Position numbers and translations under genes: made by a program. From Nemesobacter sp965204665 (GTDB lineage Bacteria; Desulfobacterota_D; UBA1144; Nemesobacterales; Nemesobacteraceae), in assembly GCA_965204665.1 (NCBI GenBank), contig OZ242002.1, forward strand, positions 248,001 to 312,000: a stretch of DNA of 64,000 nt. The letters are read 5' to 3'. Shown here piece after piece: positions 44,599-53,903 of this stretch. The notes beneath the pieces were generated by a model. It had not been told where the DNA came from. It saw only the letters and a list, made by a program, of their open reading frames with translations, and did not search any database. Within the stretch, counting starts at the first letter, position 1. The number at the start of each line of letters is the position of its first letter.

Positions 44599-45476
44599 AT
44601 GAAGTTACGTAATTTCTTAATTTTGTTGTTTCTGCTCGCCGTAGCGGTTTTCTCTGCTGCCTGTGAAGGTGATATGGGTCCGGCAGGGAAAGACGGGCGA
44701 AAGGAGATAAAGGAGATAAAGGAGATAAAGGAGATAAAGGAGACCCGGGCGAGGATCTGACACCGGACCCCGGTGATCCTAAGTGCGATGTAAGCAATGA
44801 TCTGAATGTGTTTCAAGGTGTTCTGAGTTATGTCGGAACCGATGACGATGATGTCATCTGCGGGAATGATCAGAGAAACGAAATCTACGGCGAGGACGGT
44901 GACGACATCATCTACGGAGAAGACGGAAAGGACTATATATGGGGCGGCGGTAACGATACTCCGGTCTTGTAGAACTCTTCTAATGAGTACACGTTCAACC
45001 TCGCAACAAGGAATTCTGAAGATCTTACCTACAGCATAGAGAATGTTTCCGCCGTTTCATTGTATCCGGGCATTGAACAGCATAACAACAACCTTGATTG
45101 GACAGGAGATGATCAGGCGAATACCCTCACGGGCGCCAAAGGTGCCGACAAACTCAAAGGTGCCGCAGGAAACGACACCCTTATAGGTAACGGGGGTGCC
45201 GATACTCTTAACGGCGGAGCCGGAGCCGACACTTTCGTCATCGACTACGCGCACAGAAACGACAAGGATACTATTACGGACTTTAATGCAGCACAGAATG
45301 ATAAGGTCCGGTTCAGAGGTTTTCCTGCAGATTCCAGAACGCTGGGCGGTACGGGTATGAACATTTCCGTGGGAAAGGCCGACGGAACGGCTGCTGCCGA
45401 TGTTGTTCAGGTACAGTCGACCGGTGAAGCGAATACAATCCGTACCTCGCCGGCCCGATATGAATTCGTGGACTGA
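44599..45476 (+). pseudogene. Collagen-like / RTX lipoprotein (copy 3), frameshifted
   Basis: The signal peptide and lipobox (FSAACEG) match the family. At 44695-44697 the GGGG present in copy 2 (AAAGACGGGGCG) is GGG, which turns the GDK collagen triplets into a KEI repeat and stops at 44760. In the restored frame the family continues (GDPKCDVSND ... DDDVICGN, RTX repeats) to an in-frame TAG at 44970-44972. The same frame then continues with RTX repeats and ends YEFVD at 45476. Two lesions therefore inactivate it. Four 9-bp repeats GGAGATAAA lie at 44703-44738. Confidence 0.85.
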
Positions 45477-45558
45477 GTTAATCGGTTCCGGTGAAGTTGC
45501 TTCTGCAAAGGAACAACTTTAATGTTCAGTAGATTCCGAATTGCTTTTCTTCAGATCA

Positions 45559-45591
45559 ACCGGGTTCCAGGAGATCGAGACCCGGTTTTTT
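45559..45591 (+). terminator. Rho-independent terminator after collagen/RTX copy 3
   Basis: AACCGGGT and ACCCGGTT pair perfectly over 8 bp with a 13-nt loop, followed by a T6 run. About 80 bp past the pseudogene stop. Resembles the terminator after copy 1 (CCCGGG core). Confidence 0.75.
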
Positions 45592-45642
45592 GCGCCACAC
45601 GCGGCACCCGCTGAACTTTGAATTACAGCGGCCGAGTACCGC

Positions 45643-45660
45643 CCTCGACCGAACACTTAC
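45643..45660 (-). repeat. Solo IS66-like terminal inverted repeat
   Basis: The complement reads GTAAGTGTTCGGTCGAGG, closely matching the ends of the unit at 16073-18698 and facing inward toward collagen/RTX copy 3. No intact left partner or target duplication was found. Confidence 0.55.
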
Positions 45661-45730
45661 ATCCGGTTCCAGCACAACAGTCTCATTTGCCCTAAGGAAA
45701 ATCAAAGATATACTATGCAGTTAGATTCAG

Positions 45731-45760
45731 TTGAAAAAACTAAGGAACTTATGAGATAAT
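45731..45760 (+). promoter_or_regulatory. Putative promoter of yebC-ruvCAB
   Basis: TTGAAA (45731-45736), 18-nt spacer, GATAAT (45755-45760), about 95 nt upstream of the yebC start. No other good candidate in the gap. Confidence 0.45.
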
Positions 45761-45855
45761 GAGGTAGGTTGTGGAGAATTCGTTATCAACCGGAACAACT
45801 GTGATACAACAAAAAAAAGTAATCATTACAAAACAATAATAAGGGATGTTATAAC

Positions 45856-46602
45856 ATGGCAGGTCATTCTAAATGGGCCAACATAAAACATAGAAAAGCT
45901 GCGGTCGATGCCAGAAGAGGCAAAGTTTTCACCAAGGTCATAAGAGAACTTACGGTTGCTGCCAAGGAAGGAGGAGGAGACCCCGAATCCAATCCTAGAC
46001 TCCGCACGGCCATAGCCACGGCTAAAAGCAGCAACATGCCCAACGACACCATTGAAAGGGCTGTAAAGCGCGGCACGGGAGACATTGACGGAGTAATCTA
46101 CAGCGAGGTTTTTTACGAGGGGTACGGGCCGGGTGGGAGTGCCGTTTACGTAAAGACTTACACGGACAACAAGAACAGGACCGTTTCCGAAATAAGGAGG
46201 ATATTTACAAAACACGGCGGGGGACTCGGCGAGAACGGTTGTGTTGCGTGGATGTTTGAAATGAAGGGAAGGATCGCCTTTGCTGGAGATTCCATAGATG
46301 AAGAAATGCTGTTCGACCTGGTCATTGATGCCGGAGCAGATGATGTACGTACCGAGGACAGCGAGGTTGTGGTTGTAACCCCTACAGAAAACTACGAAGA
46401 TGTCAAAAAAGCAATTACGGACGCCGGAATTGAATATGAATCCGCCGAGGTCACGATGATACCTCAAACAAGCGTCAAAATTGAAGGACGCGATGCCGAA
46501 CATATGATAAGGCTTATGGAAGCGCTTGAAGATAGCGACGACGTGCAGAACGTTTACGCTAATTTTGACATAGACGAACAACTGCTGGAAGCAATTGGAT
46601 AA
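45856..46602 (+). CDS. yebC: YebC/PmpR-family regulator (TACO1-like)
   Basis: 248 aa, normal length. MAGHSKWANIKHRKAAVDARRG is the invariant family start. RAVKRGTGD and YEGYGPGGSAVYV lie in the middle. The family has been described as transcription regulators and, more recently, as factors easing ribosome stalling at proline-rich stretches. Heads the ruvCAB unit, a common arrangement. Confidence 0.94.
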   Translation: MAGHSKWANIKHRKAAVDARRGKVFTKVIRELTVAAKEGGGDPESNPRLRTAIATAKSSNMPNDTIERAVKRGTGDIDGVIYSEVFYEGYGPGGSAVYVKTYTDNKNRTVSEIRRIFTKHGGGLGENGCVAWMFEMKGRIAFAGDSIDEEMLFDLVIDAGADDVRTEDSEVVVVTPTENYEDVKKAITDAGIEYESAEVTMIPQTSVKIEGRDAEHMIRLMEALEDSDDVQNVYANFDIDEQLLEAIG

Positions 46603-47167
46603 TGTATCCGGAATCAGGGTCCTGGGAATTGACCCGGGGTCAAGATCATGCGGCTATGGTATTGTGGACGGGCGGGGAAACCGGGTCAGTTACGTAACCA
46701 GCGGAACCATCGTCTCGAACCCACGCAACTCTCTTCCTGAGAAACTGAACGATATATATATCGGGATACTGCGAGTAATTGACGATTACAATCCCACTGT
46801 GGTTTCTGTTGAGGAGATGTTCTTCGCGAAAAATGCAAAAAGCGCTATAAAACTCGGTCAGTCAAAAGGAATAGCGGTACTGGCGGCGGCTCAGAGAGGA
46901 ATCCAAGTAAGCGAGTACGCGCCCACAAGAGTAAAACTCGCTCTTACAGGAAGGGGAAGAGCGGGCAAAAATGAGTTGCAGAAAATGCTTTCTTACATAC
47001 TAGGCATTGATGGATTCGGGAGCACCGACGAATCCGACGCGCTAGCAATCGCCATATGTCATCTGAATCTTTCAAGGTATGGACTTTTCAATAACTCTGT
47101 CCGAAACGGGATGACCAAGCGCAGGAAAAAAAGATTCACTATCAATCCTGATGATATATCTACTTAA
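46595..47167 (+). CDS. ruvC: Crossover junction endodeoxyribonuclease RuvC
   Basis: 190 aa, slightly longer than usual. Catalytic acidic residues are visible in GIDPGSRSCGYG (Asp), SVEEMFF (Glu) and DESDALAIAICH (two Asp). It resolves Holliday junctions. TTG start overlapping yebC by 8 bp after a GGAAG site. It overlaps ruvA by 17 bp. Confidence 0.93.
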   Translation: MDNVSGIRVLGIDPGSRSCGYGIVDGRGNRVSYVTSGTIVSNPRNSLPEKLNDIYIGILRVIDDYNPTVVSVEEMFFAKNAKSAIKLGQSKGIAVLAAAQRGIQVSEYAPTRVKLALTGRGRAGKNELQKMLSYILGIDGFGSTDESDALAIAICHLNLSRYGLFNNSVRNGMTKRRKKRFTINPDDIST

Positions 47168-47738
47168 AGGCGTTATAGCCCGCAAGGCATCCGACGCCGT
47201 CATCGTTTACGTAAACGGAGTGGGGTATGGTGTTACAGTTCCACTCTCGACCTCATCTAATTTAGGAAACATCGGAAGTGAGGTTGAACTGATGATACAC
47301 ACAATTCAGAGAGAAAACAGCATCGAATTGTTCGGGTTTCTTACCGATGCGGAAAAAACAATGTTTGAAAAACTTCTTTGCGTCTCAGGCATAGGACCAA
47401 GAGTAGCAAATAACATGCTTTCCAGTATCTCACCAAAGGAATTTGCTGATTCCGTGAGAAAGGGAGACCTCGCGCAAAGGAAAATCCGTGGCATAGGTTC
47501 AAAAACCGCAGCAAGAATAGTAAACGAATTGCAGGACAAGCTGGATGATCTCCAGGGAGACCAGGAATCCGAAATGCCGGATGAGATGCTCAAGGATACG
47601 GTCTCCGCACTTATGAATCTTGGCTACACTAAAGCGGAATTGGATCTGTTCACCCCGGAGATAATCAAGATAATCAAGACATCGGAATCAATCGAGAATG
47701 TGATTCGGGATTCACTCAGAGCAATAAGAAAAAGCTGA
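47151..47738 (+). CDS. ruvA: Holliday junction DNA helicase RuvA
   Basis: 195 aa. N-terminal OB fold (LKGVIARKASDAVIVYVNGVGYGV), tandem helix-hairpin-helix motifs (LCVSGIGPRVANNML; RKIRGIGSKTAARIV), and a C-terminal RuvB-binding domain (TVSALMNLGYTKAE). It binds the junction and recruits RuvB. Confidence 0.95.
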   Translation: MIYLLKGVIARKASDAVIVYVNGVGYGVTVPLSTSSNLGNIGSEVELMIHTIQRENSIELFGFLTDAEKTMFEKLLCVSGIGPRVANNMLSSISPKEFADSVRKGDLAQRKIRGIGSKTAARIVNELQDKLDDLQGDQESEMPDEMLKDTVSALMNLGYTKAELDLFTPEIIKIIKTSESIENVIRDSLRAIRKS

Positions 47739-47741
47739 CAG

Positions 47742-48767
47742 ATGACACAGGACCAGAGAAAAAACATTTCCGCCTCATACGCTGAAGACGACAGGGTTAC
47801 AGATTCGAGTCTCCGCCCTACCCTACTCGGAGACTTTATCGGACAGTCGGCCATAAAAGAGCAAGTTGCTATATTCATCGGAGCTGCAAGAGCAAGAAAC
47901 GAGGCTCTTGACCATGTGCTTCTCTCCGGACCTCCGGGACTTGGCAAAACCACCTTGGCAGGCATATTCGCAAATGAACTGGGGGTGAATCTATACATCA
48001 CATCCGGTCCGGTTCTTGAAAGGACCGGAGATCTGGCCTCAATGCTTACAAACCTTGCCGAGAAAGATGTTCTTTTCATCGATGAAATACACAGAATGAA
48101 CAAAGTTGTTGAAGAGTATCTCTACTCGGCTATGGAAGACTTTAACATTGACCTTATGATAGGAGAGGGGCCGACGGCGAGATCGGTAAAAATAAATCTC
48201 AAAAAATTCACTCTTATCGGAGCTACAACCAGAACAGGGTTGCTTTCTTCTCCTTTCCGCTCGCGGTTCGGATTGGAGTTGAGACTTGATTACTACATGA
48301 CGGAGGAACTATCGGAAATAGTGAAGAGGTCCTCGGCGATTCTGGGAGTCAAAATAACGGATGACGGCGCGAGAGAGATGACATCACGAGCCAGAGGCAC
48401 TCCGAGAATAGCTAATCGGCTTCTCAAAAGGGTGCGGGATTACGCTCAGATGAAGTCTGACGGAAGAATAACCGAATCCGTGGTCTGCGATGCGCTTTCA
48501 ATGCTTGAGATCGACTCGAAGGGTCTTGACAGCCTTGACAGAGCCATACTCACAACCGTGATTGAAAAATTCGGCGGAGGTCCGGTAGGAGTAGAAACCA
48601 TCTCGGCGGCGGTCAGCGAGGCAAAAGATACAATTGAAAACGTCTATGAACCTTTCCTGATAAGAGAGGGATTTATAGAAAAAACTCCTAGAGGAAGAAA
48701 AACTACCCATCTCGCCTACGAACATCTCGGACTCCATTCCTCATCGAAACAAGCGAAACTTTTCTAG
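47742..48767 (+). CDS. ruvB: Holliday junction branch-migration ATPase RuvB
   Basis: 341 aa AAA+ motor. RPTLLGDFIGQ, Walker A GPPGLGKTTLA, Walker B LFIDEIHRMN, sensor GATTRTGLLSSPFRSRFG and the C-terminal winged helix ending PRGRKTTHLAYEHL. 3 bp after ruvA. Confidence 0.96.
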   Translation: MTQDQRKNISASYAEDDRVTDSSLRPTLLGDFIGQSAIKEQVAIFIGAARARNEALDHVLLSGPPGLGKTTLAGIFANELGVNLYITSGPVLERTGDLASMLTNLAEKDVLFIDEIHRMNKVVEEYLYSAMEDFNIDLMIGEGPTARSVKINLKKFTLIGATTRTGLLSSPFRSRFGLELRLDYYMTEELSEIVKRSSAILGVKITDDGAREMTSRARGTPRIANRLLKRVRDYAQMKSDGRITESVVCDALSMLEIDSKGLDSLDRAILTTVIEKFGGGPVGVETISAAVSEAKDTIENVYEPFLIREGFIEKTPRGRKTTHLAYEHLGLHSSSKQAKLF

Positions 48768-48795
48768 CCTCGACGGTCAAGAAACAGAAGCGTGA

Positions 48796-49224
48796 CTAAT
48801 CAAGAGGTATTTCTCTTATAAACTCATCCCAATGATTGCTGGAGATGGAGTCTATTATTTTTCTTGGCTGACTGTAGCCGGATTCTTCAGGAAACATCTT
48901 TTTATAGACCTCGTCCCTTATCTCAAGCCACCTGTCTATTGCCGCATAGTTCTTGAACTTCACAACGGTTTTATAGGTCCACAGCGGTTCTATGGTGTGT
49001 ATCCTCTGTGAATACATCCTGTAATCATCTGTGATGATGCCCTTGACTTTCATTTCCTGCCAGAACGGAAAAAGACGAGTTTTGTATACTCTGAGAAACT
49101 CTTCTTTATTACCTTCCGAAACCGTATAAAAACTCTCCTCTATCACTTCCGCCCGCAGAGATCCAGCGGACAGAAACAGGAAAATCGTTAACAAAAACAC
49201 AGAAACACAATATTCTTTTCTCAT
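48796..49224 (-). CDS. Small secreted protein of unknown function
   Basis: About 143 aa from the ATG at 49224, chosen because GGAGGACC precedes it and a signal peptide starts there (basic KEY, hydrophobic VFLLTIFLFLSAG, cleavage after LRA). The mature part (FYTVSEGNKEEFLRVYKTRLFPFWQEM ... YKTVVKFKNYAAIDRW) suggests a dimeric alpha-beta barrel of the NIPSNAP/EthD type, by eye only. Probably periplasmic. Convergent with ruvB. Confidence 0.6.
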   Translation of the reverse strand: MRKEYCVSVFLLTIFLFLSAGSLRAEVIEESFYTVSEGNKEEFLRVYKTRLFPFWQEMKVKGIITDDYRMYSQRIHTIEPLWTYKTVVKFKNYAAIDRWLEIRDEVYKKMFPEESGYSQPRKIIDSISSNHWDEFIREIPLD

Positions 49225-49380
49225 CTTGGTCCTCCAAAACGTGTCTTGCCGCATTATACGGCATACGCTTGTCTGCAATTTTACCCGACCACTCACGATA
49301 TTTAATTCAGAAAAACAGTTATTATAGTTGCGGTGTAGTTGTTGTCCGTTTTCAATCTGCAACCGATGCTAATCCAGAAC

Positions 49381-49411
49381 TTGAACACAACCCGGACAGA
49401 TCCGGTATAAT
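49381..49411 (+). promoter_or_regulatory. Putative promoter of the tolQ-tolR-tonB-like unit
   Basis: A consensus TATAAT at 49406-49411 lies about 46 nt before the tolQ-like start. TTGAAC at 49381-49386 is 19 nt upstream, longer than ideal. CCGGACAGATCCGG between them is a partial palindrome that could be an operator. Confidence 0.45.
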
Positions 49412-49456
49412 CCGCAAGCGGAACGGAACTCACTTATCCATCGGAGGACCTCTTCT

Positions 49457-50179
49457 ATGAACCCCTTTTCGGAAGGCACGCAGAATATTCTTATGATGCT
49501 TGTGGGCACAGGACCTGTAGTAAAGATGGTGTTGCTTGCGCTGGTCGCAATGTCGATTATTTCATGGGCAATCATTTATGCGAAATTTCGCCTTATAGCC
49601 AGTTCATCAAAAAAATCCGAAGAGTTTCTTGATCTATACAACTCCAGCGGAGATATGAAAACTCTTCTTTCCTACTCTGCCGGAATCGGCGGCCCTGTTG
49701 CAGAAATCTTCAGAACAGGTTACTCGGAAGTCGTAAAAACAGAGAAAGAAAAGAAAAAACAGAGTGAACTAAGAGACGACAGCGGAAACGGTTTCTCCTC
49801 TTTTTCTCCCAAATCCACGGAACTTGTGGAAAGAGCCATTAGAAAAACTATGGCGTCCGAGTGCTCGAACCTTGAGAAGTCCTTAGTGTTTTTAGCAACT
49901 ACTGGCAGTTCCGCTCCGTTCATAGGACTTTTCGGAACCGTATGGGGAATAATGAATTCTTTTATAGGAATTGCGGGAAGCAAAGGCGTACCCTCGCTTG
50001 AAGTAGTGGCTCCCGGAATCGCAGAAGCTCTCATAGCGACCGCAGTAGGTCTTGCCGCCGCCATTCCCGCTACCGTGGCGTACAATTACTTTACAAGCAA
50101 GATACGGGCTATGGAGGTGGAAATGGAAAATTTCTGCGCCGGGTTCCTCAACGCTACGGAAAGGTATCTCAACAGATGA
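49457..50179 (+). CDS. MotA/TolQ/ExbB-family proton channel subunit
   Basis: 240 aa inner-membrane protein with an N-terminal helix (VLLALVAMSIISWAIIYAKF), a cytoplasmic loop, and two C-terminal helices: TTGSSAPFIGLFGTVWGIMNSF and EALIATAVGLAAAIPATVAYNYF, the conserved TolQ/ExbB core. It uses proton motive force to drive an envelope-spanning partner. TolQ and ExbB cannot be separated by sequence here. CGGAGGA precedes the ATG. Confidence 0.88.
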   Translation: MNPFSEGTQNILMMLVGTGPVVKMVLLALVAMSIISWAIIYAKFRLIASSSKKSEEFLDLYNSSGDMKTLLSYSAGIGGPVAEIFRTGYSEVVKTEKEKKKQSELRDDSGNGFSSFSPKSTELVERAIRKTMASECSNLEKSLVFLATTGSSAPFIGLFGTVWGIMNSFIGIAGSKGVPSLEVVAPGIAEALIATAVGLAAAIPATVAYNYFTSKIRAMEVEMENFCAGFLNATERYLNR

Positions 50180-50192
50180 AGGAATCTTTCCA

Positions 50193-50651
50193 GTGAAATC
50201 GGGCAAACTTTATTCACCAGCGCGCAGAAGTTCAATTCTTTCAGAGATAAACGTCACTCCTTTTGTTGACGTGATGCTGGTTCTACTGATCATATTCATG
50301 GTCACAACCCCTATACTTTATCAGGGGGTCAGGGTGAATCTTCCGCAAACCGAATCCTCCGAGATTCCGGCAAAAAGTCAGAAAAGAATAACCATAACTC
50401 TGACCGAATCTGGAACTGTATTCGTTGAGGATTCAGAATTCAATATTTCCGAAATTGGAAGCGCCGTCAACTCTATTATAGAACAGGAAAAAATTGAATC
50501 AGGAAATGAACGGGTTTTCCTAAGAGCAGATAAGTCGGTTGACTACGGAATGGTGATGACCGTCATAGACGAACTTAAAAAGGCTGGTATTGAAAAATTA
50601 AATCTGGTCACGGAGTCTGAAGGAAGATACAAAATAAAAACGGATACATAA
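50193..50651 (+). CDS. TolR/ExbD-family proton channel subunit
   Basis: About 152 aa from the GTG at 50193, preceded by GAAGGAA; the open frame extends upstream into tolQ but is not family-like. ILSEINVTPFVDVMLVLLIIFMVTTP contains the proton-conducting Asp in the single membrane helix. The periplasmic part (VFLRADKSVDYGMVMTVIDELKKAGI) is typical. 13 bp after the channel gene. Confidence 0.88.
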   Translation: MKSGKLYSPARRSSILSEINVTPFVDVMLVLLIIFMVTTPILYQGVRVNLPQTESSEIPAKSQKRITITLTESGTVFVEDSEFNISEIGSAVNSIIEQEKIESGNERVFLRADKSVDYGMVMTVIDELKKAGIEKLNLVTESEGRYKIKTDT

Positions 50652-50654
50652 GAA

Positions 50655-51578
50655 ATGAAAGGAGAAGAGAATCATTTCAGCATGGGAGTTCTTGTTTCTC
50701 TGATTCTTCATCTGGCAATAATAGGTCTGTTGACCTCAGCAGTCAACATGACCAAAGAATTCCCCCTTGAGCCCTCCGTGGAAATATCTCTTGCCGACTA
50801 CGAACAATTTGTAGAGAAAAAGAAACCGCAACAGAAAGAATCCACTCCGAACCCAAAAACTAGTAAAACGAAACCAAAGAAACCGGATAAAAAAAAGAAT
50901 GAGAAAAAACCACAGCCAAAAAAGAAGCCGTCATCTACTAAGCCGACGAAACAAGAGTCTGTCATACCATTAAAAAAACAAAAAGAGTTATCCGAGGAGA
51001 TAAAACCTGAACCCGCAAAACCGCCTGAACCTGTGGAACCCGAACCTGAATCCGCAAGATCACCTGATACACCCGAAAATCTCTCTGAAGAGACAGGTAG
51101 ATTGAAAAAAAACACCGAGTCCGAAAAAAAACAGGTGCTGAGGAAAATCAGAAAAGAATCTGTACTTGAGACACTGAAAAAACCAACTGAACGAGATGGT
51201 CCGCAGAAGATTTCTTCTGGAAAATCTAGATTCGTTCCTTCCAAGCCTCATGTCACCTCAGAAAAAACCAAGAGAGGGATCGTCTCTCTTGTGCTTGATG
51301 TCTACTACAAAAGTATATCGAGACAAATAGAGAAGACCCTTATTCTGCCGCCTGATGTGGGTCCGGAATCTATACTCTCGGCCACAGTGAGTTTTTACAT
51401 GAAGGCGACCGGATATGTGTACGATGCGAAAATTGATAGAAGTTCGGGAAATCAGAGATTTGATTCCTACTGCATAAGAGCCGTAAATATATCATCTCCT
51501 CTTCCCGCTCCTCCGGTTGAACTTGCTGACAGAATAAAAACAGAGCCGTTTATTATCCCCTGCGAAAGCAGTAACTGA
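50655..51578 (+). CDS. TonB/TolA-like energy-transducing protein
   Basis: 307 aa. One N-terminal membrane helix (GVLVSLILHLAIIGLLT, with the SxxxH motif SLILH), then a long Lys/Pro/Glu-rich periplasmic linker (about 50-190), then a TonB-type C-terminal domain (ATVSFYMKATGYVYDAKIDRSSGNQRFDSYCIRAV). The SxxxH helix and its place after TolQ/TolR genes indicate a PMF transducer. TolA or TonB role is undecided; no tolB or pal follows. Confidence 0.8.
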   Translation: MKGEENHFSMGVLVSLILHLAIIGLLTSAVNMTKEFPLEPSVEISLADYEQFVEKKKPQQKESTPNPKTSKTKPKKPDKKKNEKKPQPKKKPSSTKPTKQESVIPLKKQKELSEEIKPEPAKPPEPVEPEPESARSPDTPENLSEETGRLKKNTESEKKQVLRKIRKESVLETLKKPTERDGPQKISSGKSRFVPSKPHVTSEKTKRGIVSLVLDVYYKSISRQIEKTLILPPDVGPESILSATVSFYMKATGYVYDAKIDRSSGNQRFDSYCIRAVNISSPLPAPPVELADRIKTEPFIIPCESSN

Positions 51579-51584
51579 ACCGGC

Positions 51585-52187
51585 ATGAAACTCATACTCG
51601 TAAGACACGGAAAAACTGACTGGAACGAGGTCGGAAAATGCCAAGGAATAAGCGATGTTCCGCTAAATTCCCGAGGCGTTGAACAGGCAGAGAAAGTAGC
51701 TCTTTCCCTCAAAGATGAAAAAATCGGCCGCATATACTCAAGCCGTCTCAGCAGGGCAAAAACCACAGCCGAGAAAATCGCGGCCTATCACTCAATTGAG
51801 GTGAGCACCAGAGACGACCTGCGTGAAATGAATCAAGGGATTTTTGAGGGACTTGATTTCTCTCTTATCCGGGAAAAATATTCCGATATACTTCAGCATT
51901 GGCGCTCTGACCCGGAAACTCTGCAGATTCCCGGTGGAGAGACGCTTGCGAGCGTTCGGAAAAGAGCTCTTACCGCTATTGATGAAATCATAGACGGAGA
52001 CCAAACAGAAATCACAGTAGTCGTAAGTCACAACCTTGTCATAGGCTTGCTTCTTTGCAGTTTTGCGGGCAGGAATTTGAAGCGGTTCCGCGACTATATT
52101 GTAGACGAAGCATCCAAAAGCGTGGTTGAAATGCGTGGCGAAGAATTCTATATATTATCGGTAAATGACACGAGACACCTAAAGTAG
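51585..52187 (+). CDS. Histidine phosphatase family protein (phosphoglycerate-mutase-like)
   Basis: 200 aa. LVRHGKTDWN carries the catalytic His of the RHG motif. LSRAKTTAEKI, the Glu region REMNQGIFEG and the second His in VVSHNLVIG complete the active site. The family includes GpmB and CobC-type phosphatases. The substrate is unknown, and there is no cobalamin context. 6 bp after the TonB-like gene. Confidence 0.85.
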   Translation: MKLILVRHGKTDWNEVGKCQGISDVPLNSRGVEQAEKVALSLKDEKIGRIYSSRLSRAKTTAEKIAAYHSIEVSTRDDLREMNQGIFEGLDFSLIREKYSDILQHWRSDPETLQIPGGETLASVRKRALTAIDEIIDGDQTEITVVVSHNLVIGLLLCSFAGRNLKRFRDYIVDEASKSVVEMRGEEFYILSVNDTRHLK

Positions 52188-52221
52188 ATAATCATCTCAT
52201 ATCAGGATTTCTACAGCTTTT

Positions 52222-53901
52222 ATGATGAAAGAAGAAATAACAAAAATTATAGAAGCCGCCATGGATTCGTTAGAGTCGGTAAGTTGCGGTAAGAAAACAG
52301 AGTTTGAGGTCTCAGTACCGAAGAGAAAAGAGTTTGGGGATTTTTCCACCAATGCAGCTCTTGCGGTAGCGAGTTCTACAGGAGAGAATCCACGAAAAAC
52401 TTCGGAAAAGATAGCCGAGGCATTGGAAAAACTGCAAACTGATTTCATAGAAAAAATTGAGATAGCAGGACCGGGATTCATCAATTTCTTCGTCAACGAA
52501 ACCATATTTGAATCAGCGTTGAGGAAAGTTCTCCACTTAGGCAGTCGGTACGGGTCTTCTGAAAACGGCCGCGGAGAAAAAGTACTAGTGGAGTTTGTCA
52601 GCGCAAATCCCACGGGCTATCTCCATTTCGGTCACGCGCGAAATGCGGTGGTAGGAGATTCTGTGTGCAGAATACTTTCCTTTTCCGGATACGAAGTAAC
52701 TAAGGAATTCTATATAAACGACGCCGGTATGCAGATGGAAATGCTTGGTGAATCAGTCCACTGTGCGGTTGAGCGGTTACGCGGAGTAAAAAGAGAACTT
52801 CCCAAAGACGGATACCGTGGTGATTACATACACCATATAGCCGGTAAAATAGAAAAATCCGGGGGGATTCCACGGAAGGATGAAGAAGATGAGACCGCGG
52901 CGCGGGTTCTCTTCTTCTGCAGGGAGTTCGCCTACTCAACTCTTCTTGAAGAGATAAAAAGAGACCTTTCAGACCTGCGCGTAGACTTCGACAACTGGTA
53001 CAGCGAGAGAGACGAAATACACAATTCGGAAGGAAAACAGACAAGAATCGAACATGCGCTACAGGCACTCAGGGAGATTGACGCGCTTGAGGAAAAAGAA
53101 AACGCGCTCTGGTTCAGGGCTTCGCTTTACGGAGATGATAATGACTGGGTAGTGATAAAGAAAGACGGCACCCCTACATATTTTCTTTCCGATATAGCCT
53201 ATCACATGGACAAATATTCAAGGGGATTTTCAAAACTGATAAACATATGGGGAGCTGATCATCACAGCCACCTATTTCGTCTTAAAGCATCAATAAAAGC
53301 CCTAGGAGAAAACGAGTCTTCTTTTCTAGTACTTCTTATTCAATTCGTCAGGCTTATAAGAGACGGGAAGGAAGTATCAATGTCGAAAAGGTCTGGAGAG
53401 TTCGTCACAGTTCGAGACGTGCTGAGCGAGGTCGGGTGTGATGCCACTAGGTTTTTTCTACTGATGAGAAGTTCAGACAGCCATCTTGATTTCGACCTTT
53501 CACTTGCAAAAGAGCAATCAAATGAAAATCCCGTCTATTATATCCAGTACGCAAACGCGAGGATTTCAAGCCTCTGTAGAAACTCGGAAGAGAAGGGAAT
53601 ATCGGCATCTGACAAACACCTTCACCTGCTCTGTGAAGATGCGGAACGTAGTATGATTAAAAAAATTCTCAGGTTCCCTGAAACAGTCCTACTTGCATCT
53701 GAATCATTCTCTCCTCACAAAGTAGTATACTATTTACAGGATATAGCTTCAGAGTTTCATTCCTACTACAATAAAATCAAGATAGTGGACCAGGAAGATG
53801 TCAACATGGCATCAGCCAGGCTATATATGGCGTTGTGCATACAGGTGGTTATAGAAAACGGTTTAAATCTTCTGGGAATAAACGCCCCGCGTAAAATGTG
53901 A
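52222..53901 (+). CDS. argS: Arginyl-tRNA synthetase
   Basis: 559 aa class I synthetase. N-terminal Add1 domain, HIGH-like motif HFGHARNAVVGD within ANPTGYLHFGH (about 135), KMSKS-like SMSKRSGEF (about 386), and C-terminal anticodon-binding DALR domain (YYLQDIASEFHSYYNKIKI). It charges tRNA-Arg. Its stop overlaps the next gene. Confidence 0.95.
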   Translation: MMKEEITKIIEAAMDSLESVSCGKKTEFEVSVPKRKEFGDFSTNAALAVASSTGENPRKTSEKIAEALEKLQTDFIEKIEIAGPGFINFFVNETIFESALRKVLHLGSRYGSSENGRGEKVLVEFVSANPTGYLHFGHARNAVVGDSVCRILSFSGYEVTKEFYINDAGMQMEMLGESVHCAVERLRGVKRELPKDGYRGDYIHHIAGKIEKSGGIPRKDEEDETAARVLFFCREFAYSTLLEEIKRDLSDLRVDFDNWYSERDEIHNSEGKQTRIEHALQALREIDALEEKENALWFRASLYGDDNDWVVIKKDGTPTYFLSDIAYHMDKYSRGFSKLINIWGADHHSHLFRLKASIKALGENESSFLVLLIQFVRLIRDGKEVSMSKRSGEFVTVRDVLSEVGCDATRFFLLMRSSDSHLDFDLSLAKEQSNENPVYYIQYANARISSLCRNSEEKGISASDKHLHLLCEDAERSMIKKILRFPETVLLASESFSPHKVVYYLQDIASEFHSYYNKIKIVDQEDVNMASARLYMALCIQVVIENGLNLLGINAPRKM

Positions 53902-53903
53902 CT

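Noticed and set aside
44703..44738. Tandem 9-bp repeats as a possible CRISPR or minisatellite
   Set aside because: They encode the Gly-Asp-Lys collagen triplets of the lipoprotein family. There are no spacers, and a 9-bp unit keeps the frame.
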